From the NCBI GenBank assembly GCA_902550485.1, contig CACCZQ010000007.1, forward strand, positions 1-35,175: a stretch of 35,175 nt of DNA, given 5' to 3'. The notes beneath the pieces were generated by a model, which saw only the letters and a list, made by a program, of their open reading frames with translations, made no database searches and was not told the DNA's origin. How positions within the stretch are numbered: position 1 is the first letter of the stretch; every line of letters starts with the position of its first letter. This document shows, piece by piece, positions 18,650 to 28,703 of the stretch. This DNA is from an uncultured Prochlorococcus sp. GTDB taxonomy: Bacteria; Cyanobacteriota; Cyanobacteriia; PCC-6307; Cyanobiaceae. Both the position numbers and the translations under genes were made by a program.

Positions 18650-19962
18650 TTGAGTGAATCAATTAACGGTAAAAGTTTCCACTTTAGTTCATTAGTTTCC
18701 TCTTCAGGGTTTGAGTCAATAACTATTCCGCACCCAGCATATATATTGATTTTTTTGTCTTTAATTAAAAATGATCTTATTAGTATATTGCTGTCAAATT
18801 CTCCATTCCAGTCAAGCTTCAAAAATGAGCCACAGTATGGTCCACGTTCATATTCTTCTAATTCAAAAAGTCTCTGGCATGATCTTAATTTAGGTGCTCC
18901 AGTTATAGAGCCCCCAGGCCAACAAGCTTTTAGTGTATCAATCCAGTTTTTGTCTTTTTTTAATTTGCCTCTGATTACTGATGTTAGATGATGAACTTTT
19001 AAGAAACTTTCTAGCTTTAATATTTCTGGCACCATAATACTTCCTGCTTCGCAAACTTTACTTAAATCATTTCTTATTAGGTCAACAATCATAATATTTT
19101 CGGCTCTATCTTTTTCGTTCGTTATTAAATCGATAGCATTAAGTGCGTCTTGATCTAAATCCTTATCTCTGGATCTAGTTCCTTTGATTGGTCTTGATTC
19201 TACAAAATTTTTATTATCTATTTTGATAAATCTTTCTGGCGAGGTAGATAATACAGCCTCTTTATAATTATCATTATTTATTATTATTCCTCCAAAGGGA
19301 GCTCTTAATTTTCTTCTTATTTTCAAATAAATATCTAGAGGATTATAGTTTTTGGAAGATTCAATTTCGCATTTAGTTGTTAGGTTTGCTTGAAATATAT
19401 CCCCTAAGGAAATTAATTTTTTCAATTTTAGAACATTTTTCTGAAATTTTTCAGCCATTTCTTCCAAATTGATTTTTGAAATATCAAAATTCAAATTTGT
19501 TTTAATAATATTTTCTTCTTCAATATTTTTAATATTGTTGATTATGTTTTTATAATTCATCAGTTCAGATGAGTTTGTGCCTTCGATAATTATTTCTTTT
19601 TTTATTAGATTACATTTAATGATTGGATCATATGATGCAATCCATAAAGTTGCCATATTAGATTTTCGCCATGGGTTTTTGGGTTCTATGAAAACTCCAG
19701 CTTCATAACTTAACCATCCGATCCAAAATCCTTTTTTAATATTTCTTAAATTGTTAAATGGATTATTAGTTTTGTCTAAGTTATTGATATCTCTTGATTG
19801 AATTATTTTTTTAGGTTTAATTCCTATTATTGACCACTCCCCATTTTCTTTACCATCACTGTCTAGCCAAGCTAATCCTTTATCTCCGAATTTTTTTGTT
19901 AGATGATGCGTAATCAGTGCTGGATCTATCCATTTTTCTAGAATTATTTTTTTTATTTTCAT
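18646..19962 (-). CDS. pabB: Aminodeoxychorismate synthase component I
   Basis: PabB aminates chorismate to 4-amino-4-deoxychorismate, the first step to p-aminobenzoate and folate. It belongs to the anthranilate synthase component I family, but the active-site segment reads PIKGT at 258-262. The Lys (K260) is diagnostic for PabB, since anthranilate synthases carry PIAGT. Other motifs are SLGDIFQANLTT near 185, LSTSPERF near 238, AENIMIVDLIRNDL near 287 and CWPGGSITGAPKLR near 347. At 438 residues it has no fused amidotransferase, so it needs PabA or a shared TrpG-type subunit encoded outside this window. It overlaps queC upstream and pabC downstream by 4 bp each, so the three genes are almost certainly one transcript with coupled translation. 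Confidence 0.93.
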   Translation of the reverse strand: MKIKKIILEKWIDPALITHHLTKKFGDKGLAWLDSDGKENGEWSIIGIKPKKIIQSRDINNLDKTNNPFNNLRNIKKGFWIGWLSYEAGVFIEPKNPWRKSNMATLWIASYDPIIKCNLIKKEIIIEGTNSSELMNYKNIINNIKNIEEENIIKTNLNFDISKINLEEMAEKFQKNVLKLKKLISLGDIFQANLTTKCEIESSKNYNPLDIYLKIRRKLRAPFGGIIINNDNYKEAVLSTSPERFIKIDNKNFVESRPIKGTRSRDKDLDQDALNAIDLITNEKDRAENIMIVDLIRNDLSKVCEAGSIMVPEILKLESFLKVHHLTSVIRGKLKKDKNWIDTLKACWPGGSITGAPKLRSCQRLFELEEYERGPYCGSFLKLDWNGEFDSNILIRSFLIKDKKINIYAGCGIVIDSNPEEETNELKWKLLPLIDSLK

Positions 19963-20633
19963 TTTTTATTATTGTTTTTAAGCCATTTTTCATAAGCGGC
20001 ATTTCTAATTCTGCAGCTATCACACTTACCGCATGGTTTTGAATTGCCCGAATAACAACTCCATGTTTTATCTAAAGGGACATGATTATCAAAAGCTAAT
20101 TTAATAATTTCCTCTTTATTTAAATCTAATAGTGGTGTCCAAAGTTTTATTGGATTATTTTCTCTTCCTCTTTTATTGGCTAAATGTGCTAACTCTTGAA
20201 ATTTTTTAATGTAGTCAGGCCTGCAATCTGGATAACCAGAATAATCTAGTGCATTAACTCCTAATCCTATAAAATCAGCATCTATTGCTTCGGCATAACT
20301 TAGTGCAACGGAAATAAATATGGTATTTCTCCCAGGAACATAAGTATTAGGAATTTTATTAGTTTGTACTCCTTCTATTGGAATATTTTTTTGAGTATCA
20401 GTTAATGACGAGCCTCCCCATAAAGATAAGTCAAGCTTAATGATTTTAAATTCTTCGATATCAAAGTGTTTTGCAATAATTGATGCAGAATTTAATTCTT
20501 TTTTATGACGTTGACCGTAGTCAAATGAAAGGCCAAAAATTTTAGCTTCGGATTTTTTTGCGATACCAGTAACTGTTGAAGAATCTAAACCTCCAGATAA
20601 TAAAACTACTATCGATTTATTTTTAAGAGTCAT
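19959..20633 (-). CDS. queC: 7-cyano-7-deazaguanine (preQ0) synthase
   Basis: QueC converts 7-carboxy-7-deazaguanine to preQ0 with ATP and ammonia, in the pathway to queuosine in tRNA. The PP-loop VVLLSGGLDSSTVTGIAK is at about residues 8-25, FDYGQRHKKEL is near 38 and YVPGRNTIF near 97. The zinc site is formed by CYSGNSKPCGKCDSCRIR at the C terminus, with all four expected Cys residues. The 224-residue length is normal. It lies 6 bp downstream of queE, which makes its substrate, and overlaps pabB by 4 bp. QueD and FolE, also needed, are not in this window. Confidence 0.96.
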   Translation of the reverse strand: MTLKNKSIVVLLSGGLDSSTVTGIAKKSEAKIFGLSFDYGQRHKKELNSASIIAKHFDIEEFKIIKLDLSLWGGSSLTDTQKNIPIEGVQTNKIPNTYVPGRNTIFISVALSYAEAIDADFIGLGVNALDYSGYPDCRPDYIKKFQELAHLANKRGRENNPIKLWTPLLDLNKEEIIKLAFDNHVPLDKTWSCYSGNSKPCGKCDSCRIRNAAYEKWLKNNNKK

Positions 20634-20639
20634 ATGATT

Positions 20640-21317
20640 TCAATTAATTTTTAAGTATTTGTGAGTTTGAAGGCTCAATTTCCAATCGGGGTTATGTTTT
20701 ACGAAATCGATAGCAAGAGAAAAACCATTCGCATTGTTCCATGCTGGCTGTACATAAAAAATTTTATCTTTTTTTGTTAATCCATCTTCGCTTTTAGAGA
20801 GTTGATATTGTTTTAAAGTTTCTTTTTTTATTTGAATAGCAAATTCAATATCTTCTATTTCATTTATGATTATTTTGATTTCATTACAGTTTTTTAAAAA
20901 ATAATTTTTTGGAGGTGAGTGTCTTTTAGGAGATAAAGTAATCCAGTCATAGCTTCCTGATATCGAATTAACTCCACTTGTCTCAATATGAATCTTCATT
21001 GGCTTTTGTTCTTCTCCCAACGTCATTTTTTTTATGGCTTTGCAAAAATTATCCAAGTTATGTTGTAAAGGTTCTCCACCAGTAATAACGCAAAAAGATG
21101 CCCCTTTTTTTTTGGCAATTTTTATATGATCTATTATTTTTTCAATTGATGTAGAAGGGTGTTTTTTCTCGTCCCATGAATTCTTGGTATCGCACCACGA
21201 ACATCCAACTTTACATCCGGCTAATCTTATAAAAAAAGCACTTTTCCCAGCGTGATAACCTTCACCTTGTAATGAATGAAATTGTTCGACTAAGGGTAAA
21301 AAATTTGTCATTTTCAT
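20640..21317 (-). CDS. queE: 7-carboxy-7-deazaguanine synthase, radical SAM
   Basis: QueE is a radical S-adenosylmethionine enzyme that contracts 6-carboxytetrahydropterin to 7-carboxy-7-deazaguanine. The N terminus has the substrate and cluster region VEQFHSLQGEGYHAGKSAFF and then RLAGCKVGCSWCDTK, giving the CxxxCxxC [4Fe-4S] motif (about residues 34-41). CVITGGEPLQHNLDNFCKA near residue 76 is the GGEP SAM-binding motif. ETSG and the C-terminal YVQPAW also fit the family. The length of 225 is normal. Two ATGs are in frame (21317 and 21311), and I use the first. It lies 18 bp after pyrG and 6 bp before queC on one strand. Confidence 0.95.
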   Translation of the reverse strand: MKMTNFLPLVEQFHSLQGEGYHAGKSAFFIRLAGCKVGCSWCDTKNSWDEKKHPSTSIEKIIDHIKIAKKKGASFCVITGGEPLQHNLDNFCKAIKKMTLGEEQKPMKIHIETSGVNSISGSYDWITLSPKRHSPPKNYFLKNCNEIKIIINEIEDIEFAIQIKKETLKQYQLSKSEDGLTKKDKIFYVQPAWNNANGFSLAIDFVKHNPDWKLSLQTHKYLKIN

Positions 21318-21335
21318 TCAAAAAAATAAAGAATA

Positions 21336-22946
21336 TTAATTTGATTGAGTTAACTTATCTTGAGAGGCTTTTATTAATCCTTTAAATAAAGGATGAGGTT
21401 TGCCAGGTCGTGATAAAAACTCAGGATGATATTGACAGGCTAAGAAGTATGGATGATTTTCGAACTCAATTAACTCAACTAACCTGCCATCTGGTGATGT
21501 ACCACTAATTTTGTATCCAGAATCTAAAAAACTTTGTTTGTAATAATTATTAAATTCGTATCTATGTCGATGTCTCTCATAAATAACATCTTCATCATAT
21601 AATTTTTTTCCAGTGGTATTTTTTGTCAATCTACATGGATAAACTCCAAGTCTCATTGTTCCACCTAAATCAACTACATCTTCCTGTTCTGGTAATAAAT
21701 GTATCACTGGATTTGGAGTGTTTGGGTCTAGTTCTGAACTAGATGCATCTGGAAGATTAGCTACATTCCTGGCCCATTCTATAACTGCACATTGCATACC
21801 AAGGCACAAACCTAAAAAGGGAATTTTATTTTCTCTTGCGAATTTTATAGCCAAAATTTTTCCATTGACTCCTCTATTGCCAAATCCCCCGGGTACGACA
21901 ATTGCATCAACTTCATTTAAGTAAGTTTCGGCTGAATTTTTTTCTATCATTTCAGCACTTACCCAATGTAAATCTAATAAAGCCTTTTGTTCAATGCATG
22001 CATGTCTTAAAGCTTCAACAACGGATAAATATGCATCTCCAAGTTCAATATATTTGCCTACAAGGGCAACTTTTATTGGATCTCCAGGATTTCTAAGGTT
22101 GTGTATAAGTTGCTCCCAATTTTTCAAATCACATTTTTTATCTTCAAGGTCTAAATACTTCAGGGTTTCTTTGCATAAACCTTCTTTTTTTAAAGAAAGA
22201 GGTACAGAATAAATACTGTCTGCGTCTAAGGCTTCAATTACAGAGTTGATACTGACACCGCAAAAACCACTAAGCTTTTTTTTAAGAGCTTCATTAATAG
22301 ATTTATCACTTCGGCATACAAGTAAATCTGGTTGAATTCCAATTGATCTTAATTCTTTCACTGAATGTTGTGTTGGTTTAGTTTTGATTTCGCCAGAAGT
22401 TTTGATGTAAGGAAGTAATGTTACGTGTATGTATGCAACATCGTTCTTATTGACATCATTTTTGAATTCTCTTATTGCTTCTAAAAAAGGTAGAGATTCA
22501 ATATCACCAACTGTTCCACCAATTTCAGTAATAATAATATCTGCATTGCTGTTAGAGGCTACTCTATGAATCCTTTCTCTAATTTCTCCCGTTATGTGAG
22601 GTATTACTTGCACAGTTCCACCGTTATAATTACCTCTTCTTTCCTTATTAATAACTGCTTGATAAATAGATCCCGTTGTTACACTATTCAACCTAGTCAT
22701 TGCAGTATCAGTAAATCTTTCGTAGTGACCTAAATCTAGATCGGTTTCAGCCCCATCTTCAGTTACAAATACTTCTCCATGTTGAAAAGGGCTCATTGTG
22801 CCTGGATCAACATTTAGATATGGATCTAGTTTTAATATTGAAACACTATATCCTCTAGACTTTAATAATCTACCTAAGCTTGCAGCTACAATTCCCTTAC
22901 CAATACTAGAAACTACTCCTCCTGTGACAAAAACAAATTTTGACAT
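21336..22946 (-). CDS. pyrG: CTP synthase
   Basis: PyrG aminates UTP to CTP with glutamine and ATP and sets the CTP pool. The N-terminal synthase domain opens with [20 protein letters not shown] and includes [21 protein letters not shown], both near-invariant. The C-terminal class I glutamine amidotransferase domain starts near residue 290 ([21 protein letters not shown]) and has GGFGNRG, the nucleophile Cys in FLGLCLGMQ (about residue 380) and the His-Glu pair in YHPEF. At 536 residues it is complete. A 75-bp gap separates it from aspS and contains an orphan Shine-Dalgarno-like sequence. queE follows after 18 bp. Confidence 0.97.
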   Translation of the reverse strand: MSKFVFVTGGVVSSIGKGIVAASLGRLLKSRGYSVSILKLDPYLNVDPGTMSPFQHGEVFVTEDGAETDLDLGHYERFTDTAMTRLNSVTTGSIYQAVINKERRGNYNGGTVQVIPHITGEIRERIHRVASNSNADIIITEIGGTVGDIESLPFLEAIREFKNDVNKNDVAYIHVTLLPYIKTSGEIKTKPTQHSVKELRSIGIQPDLLVCRSDKSINEALKKKLSGFCGVSINSVIEALDADSIYSVPLSLKKEGLCKETLKYLDLEDKKCDLKNWEQLIHNLRNPGDPIKVALVGKYIELGDAYLSVVEALRHACIEQKALLDLHWVSAEMIEKNSAETYLNEVDAIVVPGGFGNRGVNGKILAIKFARENKIPFLGLCLGMQCAVIEWARNVANLPDASSSELDPNTPNPVIHLLPEQEDVVDLGGTMRLGVYPCRLTKNTTGKKLYDEDVIYERHRHRYEFNNYYKQSFLDSGYKISGTSPDGRLVELIEFENHPYFLACQYHPEFLSRPGKPHPLFKGLIKASQDKLTQSN

Positions 22947-22969
22947 TAAATATTTTTAATTAAGCACTG

Positions 22970-22976
22970 CCTCCTT
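22970..22976 (-). promoter_or_regulatory. Orphan Shine-Dalgarno-like AAGGAGG in the pyrG leader
   Basis: On the minus strand AAGGAGG lies 23 nt before the pyrG ATG, too far for normal use. The frame directly after it reads GTG CTT AAT TAA, a three-codon mini-ORF in the pyrG frame, but the spacing to that GTG is only 2 nt. No upstream in-frame start can extend pyrG, because the TAA intervenes. It could be a ribosome standby site, a leader-peptide signal or chance. Confidence 0.3.
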
Positions 22977-23021
22977 ATATTTTATTTAAACAAAAAACTT
23001 TTAGAACATCCATATATATTC

Positions 23022-24818
23022 TTATTCATCAATTGTTATTTCAATATCTAATTCTTTTAATTGTGATTCTGAGACATTTGAAGGCGCATTTGTGAGAAGA
23101 CATTTTGCTTGTTGATTTTTTGGAAACGCTATTGTTTCTCTGATTGAATCTGCACCTATGATCAGCATGGTAATACGATCTAATCCAAACGCTATTCCAC
23201 CATGAGGAGGAGCACCCATTTCTAAGGCTTCTATTAAAAATCCAAATTTTTCATTAATCTCTTTAGAAGTAAGTCCTACCGTTTTCAAAACCTCTCTTTG
23301 CAAGTTTGCTTCATGAATACGTAAAGAGCCACCTCCTAATTCCAATCCATTAAGAACTAAGTCATAAGCATTAGCAGTAGAGTCCTTGATTTCTTTTTGC
23401 AAGTTTTCAGGATCTTTAGATTTTATATTTTTTGGAGAACAAAAAGGATGATGTAAAGCTTCATATCTATTTTCCTCTTCATTTCTCTCAAACATTGGGA
23501 AATCAGTTACCCATAAGAAATTCCATTTACTTTTATCTATGAGATTTAAGTCTTTTGCGATGTATTGTCTAACCCTATCTAATGACTGATTGACAATTTG
23601 TTTATCTCCAGCTCCTAAGAGGATTAAGTCTCCATCTTTGGCTTCTGTGATTTTTAAAATATCAGCTATATGCTCTTCACTTAAATTATTTTTAATTGCC
23701 CCAATAGTCTCAAGCTCATCTCCTTTGACTCTTATAAAGGCCAAACCACCAGCTCCTGCATCTTGAGCTACTTGGAAGATGTCACCTCCTGGTTTAATTC
23801 TTACATTGCTAATACTTGAATTGCCTTCTTTTACTGTTATGGATTTTATATAACCTCCAGACTTAATTGCCTTGGTGAAAATATTAAAGCCAATATCACC
23901 TAATACTCCTCCTAAATCTTTTAACAACATTTGATATCTAGTATCTGGTCTATCAGTGCCGTAATTATCCATTGCTGCTTGCCATGACATTCTTGGAAAA
24001 GCATTATTTAAATTAATATTTAACACTTCTTTCCATATTGTTTTTATAAGACTTTCATTAAAAGAAATTATTTCTTCTTCACTAATAAAGCTCATCTCAA
24101 TATCTAATTGAGTAAACTCTGGCTGTCTATCTGCCCTTAAGTCTTCATCACGAAAACATTTTGCGATTTGATAATACTTATCTAAGCCCCCTACCATTAA
24201 AAGTTGTTTAAATAGCTGTGGGGATTGAGGTAAAGCAAAAAATTCTCCATTTGAAAGACGTGCTGGAACAAGAAAATCGCGAGCGCCCTCTGGAGTTGAT
24301 TTTGTAAGTAATGGAGTCTCTACTTCTGTAAATCCAAAATTATCAAGAAATTCTCTAGCAACTTTAATAATTTTATGTCTTGTTTTTAAATTATCTAGTA
24401 ATTTACCTCTTCTTAAATCAAGGTATCTATATTTTAATCTGAGTTCCTCTTTTGTATTTTCATAATCATGTATAGATACTGGAAAAGGTAGGTTTTTTTT
24501 AATTTGGTTGAGAATTTGCAAATCTTTAACTTTAAGCTCTAACTCTCCAGTACTTAAATTTTTATTTATTGAATCTTTTGGCCTTTTGTTAATAATTCCG
24601 CTAACCATTATTACTGTTTCATTTCTTAGAGTTTCTGCCTGTTTAAATAGATCTGCACCATCATCGGGGTTAATTGTTATTTGTAGAAATCCACTATGGT
24701 CTCTTAAATCAATAAAAATTACACCACCATGATCTCTTCTTCTATCTACCCATCCGCATAAATTAACTAATTTACCAATATCTGAATTATTGAGTTCTTT
24801 GCAAATTTTGTTTCTCAT
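23022..24818 (-). CDS. aspS: Aspartyl-tRNA synthetase, bacterial type
   Basis: AspRS charges tRNA-Asp with aspartate. The protein has an N-terminal anticodon-binding OB domain ([21 protein letters not shown]), a class IIb catalytic core with motif 2 ([25 protein letters not shown] split around residue 220), a GAD insertion domain (about 285-410), and motif 3 in [13 protein letters not shown] near 540. At 598 residues it has the length of the bacterial form. Residue 30 is His in RRRDHGG, where the tRNA-Asp-specific E. coli enzyme has Leu. His at this site is a mark of non-discriminating AspRS, which also charges tRNA-Asn. The second determinant site is Asp82, neither the Lys of E. coli nor the Gly of typical non-discriminating enzymes, so specificity is open. 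Confidence 0.96.
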   Translation of the reverse strand: MRNKICKELNNSDIGKLVNLCGWVDRRRDHGGVIFIDLRDHSGFLQITINPDDGADLFKQAETLRNETVIMVSGIINKRPKDSINKNLSTGELELKVKDLQILNQIKKNLPFPVSIHDYENTKEELRLKYRYLDLRRGKLLDNLKTRHKIIKVAREFLDNFGFTEVETPLLTKSTPEGARDFLVPARLSNGEFFALPQSPQLFKQLLMVGGLDKYYQIAKCFRDEDLRADRQPEFTQLDIEMSFISEEEIISFNESLIKTIWKEVLNINLNNAFPRMSWQAAMDNYGTDRPDTRYQMLLKDLGGVLGDIGFNIFTKAIKSGGYIKSITVKEGNSSISNVRIKPGGDIFQVAQDAGAGGLAFIRVKGDELETIGAIKNNLSEEHIADILKITEAKDGDLILLGAGDKQIVNQSLDRVRQYIAKDLNLIDKSKWNFLWVTDFPMFERNEEENRYEALHHPFCSPKNIKSKDPENLQKEIKDSTANAYDLVLNGLELGGGSLRIHEANLQREVLKTVGLTSKEINEKFGFLIEALEMGAPPHGGIAFGLDRITMLIIGADSIRETIAFPKNQQAKCLLTNAPSNVSESQLKELDIEITIDE

Positions 24819-24873
24819 CTAAGTATGATTTATTTATCAATAACTTATAATAATTCTTTAAGGGTAAATTTAG

Positions 24874-25986
24874 TTAATAATTTTTTTTATAAAACGCTCT
24901 TTTTGTTATTACCCCTTTGAATTTTTTGCCTCTTATTGATATTTGAACTTCATTATTGATTAAGGCGTGCGAAGTATTGATGTATGCAAAAGCTATAGCT
25001 TGTTGTTTAGTTGGAGACCAACTGCCGCTTGTGATAGTCCCAATATTTTCTTCACCTTTAAGAACTGCGCAACCTTTTCTTCCTATTGCTTTACCTTCTA
25101 TTGAGAGACCAACTAACTTTTTTTGAATACCTAATCTTGACTGCTCTTCAAGAAATCTTCTTCCAAAGAATTCGTGATTATTTTCTAGATGTACTAGCCA
25201 ACCTAACCCAGCTTCATATGGAGAAGTTCCTTCATTTATGTCTTGACCATAAAGATGCATGCCTGCTTCAAGTCTAAGAGTATCTCTTGCTCCTAAACCA
25301 CAAGGTGCAACATTTTTGGAAATAGAGAAATCCCATAAATTAATTGCTGCTTTTTTAGATAAAAGTATTTCTAGACCATTTTCCCCCGTATAGCCTGTCT
25401 TTGAAAAGAAAATTTTTTCTTTAGGCGAAATATGTTCAAAAATTTTATATTCGCATCCAAAGTTAGGGATATGTGAGATCGAAGATTTAATCCATTCTTC
25501 AAATAAATTGAATGAGTTTTTTCCCTGTAGAGCTAAAAGTACTTTGTCTTTTTTGAAGTTTTTTATCGAAATTTCAGACATATTTAAATTATTTTTTATC
25601 CATTTAATATCTTCTTCATATCTGCTTGCATTAACTATTAACAATAATTCTGAGATGTCATTTTCTTGTATACCAAGGTCATAAATTATTAAGTCATCTA
25701 TTATTCCTCCTTTATCATTGAGCATTACTGTATAAAGTCCTTGTCCTTCAGAAAAGGAGTATAAATTAGTAGGAAAAAGTTTTTGAATATAATCCTTTGG
25801 ATTGATTCCCTTGATAGAAATCACACCCATGTGAGAAATATCAAATAATCCTGCTGAAGATCTAACTGATTCATGCTCTTTAATTAATCCTGAAAATGAT
25901 ATGGGCATTTCCCAACCTGCAAAATCCACTAATTTTGCATTTGATTCAACATATTTTGAATAAAGAGGACTTTTTAGCAAATCCAT
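24874..25986 (-). CDS. gcvT: Glycine cleavage system T protein (aminomethyltransferase)
   Basis: GcvT moves the aminomethyl group held on lipoyl-H protein to tetrahydrofolate, giving 5,10-methylene-THF and ammonia. In cyanobacteria this handles photorespiratory glycine. The N terminus [20 protein letters not shown] and [18 protein letters not shown] are signatures, [12 protein letters not shown] lies near residue 196, and [22 protein letters not shown] near 232 holds the folate-binding region. At 370 residues it is complete. It lies between speB (50 bp upstream) and aspS (55 bp downstream) on the same strand. GcvP and GcvH are not here. The 50 bp upstream are too short for a glycine riboswitch, and I see none. 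Confidence 0.96.
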   Translation of the reverse strand: MDLLKSPLYSKYVESNAKLVDFAGWEMPISFSGLIKEHESVRSSAGLFDISHMGVISIKGINPKDYIQKLFPTNLYSFSEGQGLYTVMLNDKGGIIDDLIIYDLGIQENDISELLLIVNASRYEEDIKWIKNNLNMSEISIKNFKKDKVLLALQGKNSFNLFEEWIKSSISHIPNFGCEYKIFEHISPKEKIFFSKTGYTGENGLEILLSKKAAINLWDFSISKNVAPCGLGARDTLRLEAGMHLYGQDINEGTSPYEAGLGWLVHLENNHEFFGRRFLEEQSRLGIQKKLVGLSIEGKAIGRKGCAVLKGEENIGTITSGSWSPTKQQAIAFAYINTSHALINNEVQISIRGKKFKGVITKRAFYKKNY

Positions 25987-26036
25987 GAAATATTTAGTTT
26001 GTATTTAGTATTTTTACACTGTAGTTTAGAAATTTT

Positions 26037-26918
26037 TTATTGCATATTTTCTAATGACAAAATTAAGCTTCTGAGTACTTTGGCTGCAACTATACTACTT
26101 ACTCCGCTTTTATCAATTTCTGGAGATAATTCCACAATATCTGAAGCTACAATCCTAAGGTCTTTTAAAGTTTTCAATATTTCTTCAAAATCATTCCAAA
26201 AAAATCCTCCCGGTTCTGGAGTGCCCGTCCCTGCTAGTAAACTGGGATCAAACCAATCTAAATCTATTGTTAAATAGATTGGAGAATTAGCGTATGGTAG
26301 AAGAGCTTGTTTTAACTCATGTGCATTTCCGCCTGGACAAAAGTTAACTAATTGGTTGTTGTTATGCATAATTTCAAATTCTTCTTTAGTTCCACTTCTA
26401 ATTCCAACTTGCAAAATTTTTTTTTCAGGTAGCACTTCTAAGCATCTTTTCATAGTACAAGCATGACTATGTTCATTCCCTATATATGATTCTCTTAAAT
26501 CTGCATGAGCATCAAGTTGAACCAATATCAAATCTGGATATTTTTTTACTAATGCTTCAATAGCACCTCTTGTAATAGAGTGCTCGCCTCCAAGCATAAT
26601 AGGACTTAGGCGTTTACTAATTAAATAATTTGTCGCTGATTTTACCGATTCAATAACGGACTTTGAGTCATTTTTATCAATTAGTATTGATCCAAAATCA
26701 ACATACATAATATCCTCTAAGTCTTTATTTATTTTTGGACAATATGTTTCTAAACAAATACTGACTTGTCTAATTGCTTCTGGACCAAATCTTGCTCCTG
26801 GTTTAAACGAACATGTCCCGTCATAATTAACACCAAATATACCAATTGAGCAATTCTCAGGACTTCTTTTTGCTCCCATATAAATTGCATTTTCGTTATC
26901 AAATAAATTTTTTGTCAT
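26037..26918 (-). CDS. speB: Agmatinase / arginase-family ureohydrolase
   Basis: SpeB hydrolyses agmatine to putrescine and urea, and putrescine feeds the spermidine synthase encoded next door. The binuclear manganese site is visible: the His in LGGEHSITRG (about residue 104), DAHADLRE near 128 and DLDWFDPSLLAGTGTPEPGG near 217. The 293-residue length fits agmatinase. The upstream enzyme arginine decarboxylase is not in this window. The start is ATG 26918, leaving one base after the speE stop, so translation is probably coupled. Arginase or a guanidinohydrolase are the alternatives by family, but the speE neighbour favours agmatinase. Confidence 0.9.
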   Translation of the reverse strand: MTKNLFDNENAIYMGAKRSPENCSIGIFGVNYDGTCSFKPGARFGPEAIRQVSICLETYCPKINKDLEDIMYVDFGSILIDKNDSKSVIESVKSATNYLISKRLSPIMLGGEHSITRGAIEALVKKYPDLILVQLDAHADLRESYIGNEHSHACTMKRCLEVLPEKKILQVGIRSGTKEEFEIMHNNNQLVNFCPGGNAHELKQALLPYANSPIYLTIDLDWFDPSLLAGTGTPEPGGFFWNDFEEILKTLKDLRIVASDIVELSPEIDKSGVSSIVAAKVLRSLILSLENMQ

Positions 26919-26919
26919 C

Positions 26920-27771
26920 TTATGAATCTAGTTCTTTTACAATTTTATTTGGCATCATTTTGAATGCTGCATTTTGAAATTTTAAATTCCAAATTTCACA
27001 TTCTTTTTCTATTTTTACGACTTCATCATAATTTTGCTTTGATAAATTTAGATTTTCTGAAGAAGCAAATGTCCAACTCCAAATCCCGCTTGGATATATA
27101 GGCACAAAGGAATACATAGTTTCAGAAACTTTAAATATATTCTTTAGGGTTTTCAAAATATTTATGTGAATATTTTTGAAGGATTCAGGAGATTCGCTTT
27201 GCGTTGCTAATATCCCCCTTGGTGAAAGTATTCTTTTACATTCCTTATAAAAAGAATCTGAAAATAATAAATTTGAAAATTCTGAGGGATCTGAACAATC
27301 TATAAATATAACGTCGTAAAAATTATCTCTTGTTTTTTTTACCCATTTAACGCCATCATCAACATGTATTTCTAATCTTTGGTCATTCCATGCTTCCCCT
27401 CCAATTTCTTTTAGAAATTTTTTAGATATCTTGATTACTTCCTCATCAATTTCTACTAGATCAATTTTTGATATTTGAGAATATTTGACGCATTCTCTTA
27501 CAGTACCACCGTCACCACCGCCAATAATTAGTACATTAGATTTTTCGTCAATGCTACTTAATGCAGGATGCACAAGACACTCATGATAATATTTCTCGTC
27601 TTTTAATGATGTCATCCAGCAACCATCTAACATTAAAGCTTTACCATAATATTCATTTTCAACAACAATAATTTCTTGATATTTTGAGGTTTTTTTAAAA
27701 AGAATTTTCCCATTTAGGCCGAATCTTGAGCCTTTATGATATTCATCTATCCATGTTGTAATATTTGTCAT
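26920..27771 (-). CDS. speE: Polyamine aminopropyltransferase (spermidine synthase)
   Basis: SpeE transfers aminopropyl from decarboxylated S-adenosylmethionine to putrescine, giving spermidine. The N terminus (WIDEYHKGSRFGLNGKILF) leads to YYHECLVHPAL and the nucleotide loop VLIIGGGDGGTVRECVKY (about residues 79-96). VDLVEIDEEVI, the catalytic Asp region DVIFIDCSDPSEF (about 153-165) and a conserved tail follow. The 283-residue length is typical. It sits 6 bp after mazG and 1 bp before speB, giving a tight three-gene unit. No S-adenosylmethionine decarboxylase gene is in view. Confidence 0.94.
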   Translation of the reverse strand: MTNITTWIDEYHKGSRFGLNGKILFKKTSKYQEIIVVENEYYGKALMLDGCWMTSLKDEKYYHECLVHPALSSIDEKSNVLIIGGGDGGTVRECVKYSQISKIDLVEIDEEVIKISKKFLKEIGGEAWNDQRLEIHVDDGVKWVKKTRDNFYDVIFIDCSDPSEFSNLLFSDSFYKECKRILSPRGILATQSESPESFKNIHINILKTLKNIFKVSETMYSFVPIYPSGIWSWTFASSENLNLSKQNYDEVVKIEKECEIWNLKFQNAAFKMMPNKIVKELDS

Positions 27772-27777
27772 TTGCTT

Positions 27778-28623
27778 TTAGGAATTTTTTCCTGCAAGTT
27801 TTTGCTTGGCTATTTGCCAAAGTCGTTGAAAGTCTTTAGGAGTTTGTTTTTTAATATTATCTCCTGCATGCTCTTCCACGATTGAAAATCTTTTTAAAAA
27901 TTTCTTATTAGTTTTTTGAAGAGCTGATTCAGGATTTATTTTTAAAAAGTTTGAGAGATTTAGAAGGGTAAAGTAAATATCCCCAAATTCATTTTTTATT
28001 TCTGAATCATTATTACATTTAATTGCTTCCTTTAATTCACTAATCTCTTCTTCTAACTTTTCAAAAATCTGATCGGTATTCTCCCATTTAAAACCATATT
28101 CTTTAACAACATTTGTGATTTTATCTGTTCCAACCATTGGAGGTAAATTTTTGATTTTCATATTTAAATTTTTACTAATTGATGATTCCATATCAGGTGT
28201 TTCTTTTTCTGAATTTTTAATGTTTCCCCAAATTTCTTGCGATTTTTCTAGAGATACTATTTCTTTTTTTTTAAAAATATATGGATGTCTATTAATAATT
28301 TTCTTGTTTAGATTTTTTATAACATCATTTAGTTCAAATTCTTTTTTTTCATAACCGATTTCAGCATGAAGCATTACTTGTAATAAAAGATCTCCTAACT
28401 CTTCACATATGTTATCCGCTTTTTTTTCATATATCGCATCTATAAACTCATTACTTTCTTCATGTAAAAATGGGATCAACGATTTATGAGACTGTATTTT
28501 CTGCCAAGGGCATCCCCAAGTTTTATCTTTTAATGATTTGATATTAGAAATTAAAATTTTAAAGCTTTCTAAAGTTTCTAAATCTGAATTTTTTTGTATG
28601 TTATATCTATCGTTTGAGGACAT
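27778..28623 (-). CDS. mazG: MazG nucleoside triphosphate pyrophosphohydrolase, two-domain
   Basis: MazG hydrolyses NTPs and dNTPs to monophosphates and pyrophosphate, removing aberrant nucleotides and affecting stress signalling. Two tandem MazG domains are visible. The first has HEESNEFIDAI and CEELGDLLLQVMLHAE (about 53-91). The second has EEEISELKEAI and NEFGDIYFTLLNLSNFL (about 191-227), both with the acidic metal-binding EExxE plus ExxD pattern. At 281 residues it matches the E. coli-type protein. It is first in the run of minus-strand genes and diverges from tRNA-Val across 98 bp. Cyanophages carry their own short MazG. This longer two-domain form is the host type. Confidence 0.94.
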   Translation of the reverse strand: MSSNDRYNIQKNSDLETLESFKILISNIKSLKDKTWGCPWQKIQSHKSLIPFLHEESNEFIDAIYEKKADNICEELGDLLLQVMLHAEIGYEKKEFELNDVIKNLNKKIINRHPYIFKKKEIVSLEKSQEIWGNIKNSEKETPDMESSISKNLNMKIKNLPPMVGTDKITNVVKEYGFKWENTDQIFEKLEEEISELKEAIKCNNDSEIKNEFGDIYFTLLNLSNFLKINPESALQKTNKKFLKRFSIVEEHAGDNIKKQTPKDFQRLWQIAKQKLAGKNS

Positions 28624-28703
28624 AGGATATATTTTATTAATTTAATTTTGCCTCAATCATGAAATATTTAAATACTTAGTATAAATTTTTCAACTTCATC
28701 TAT

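Noticed and set aside
25987..26036. Possible glycine riboswitch before gcvT
   Set aside because: Only 50 bp separate gcvT from speB, with no tandem-aptamer-like conserved blocks.
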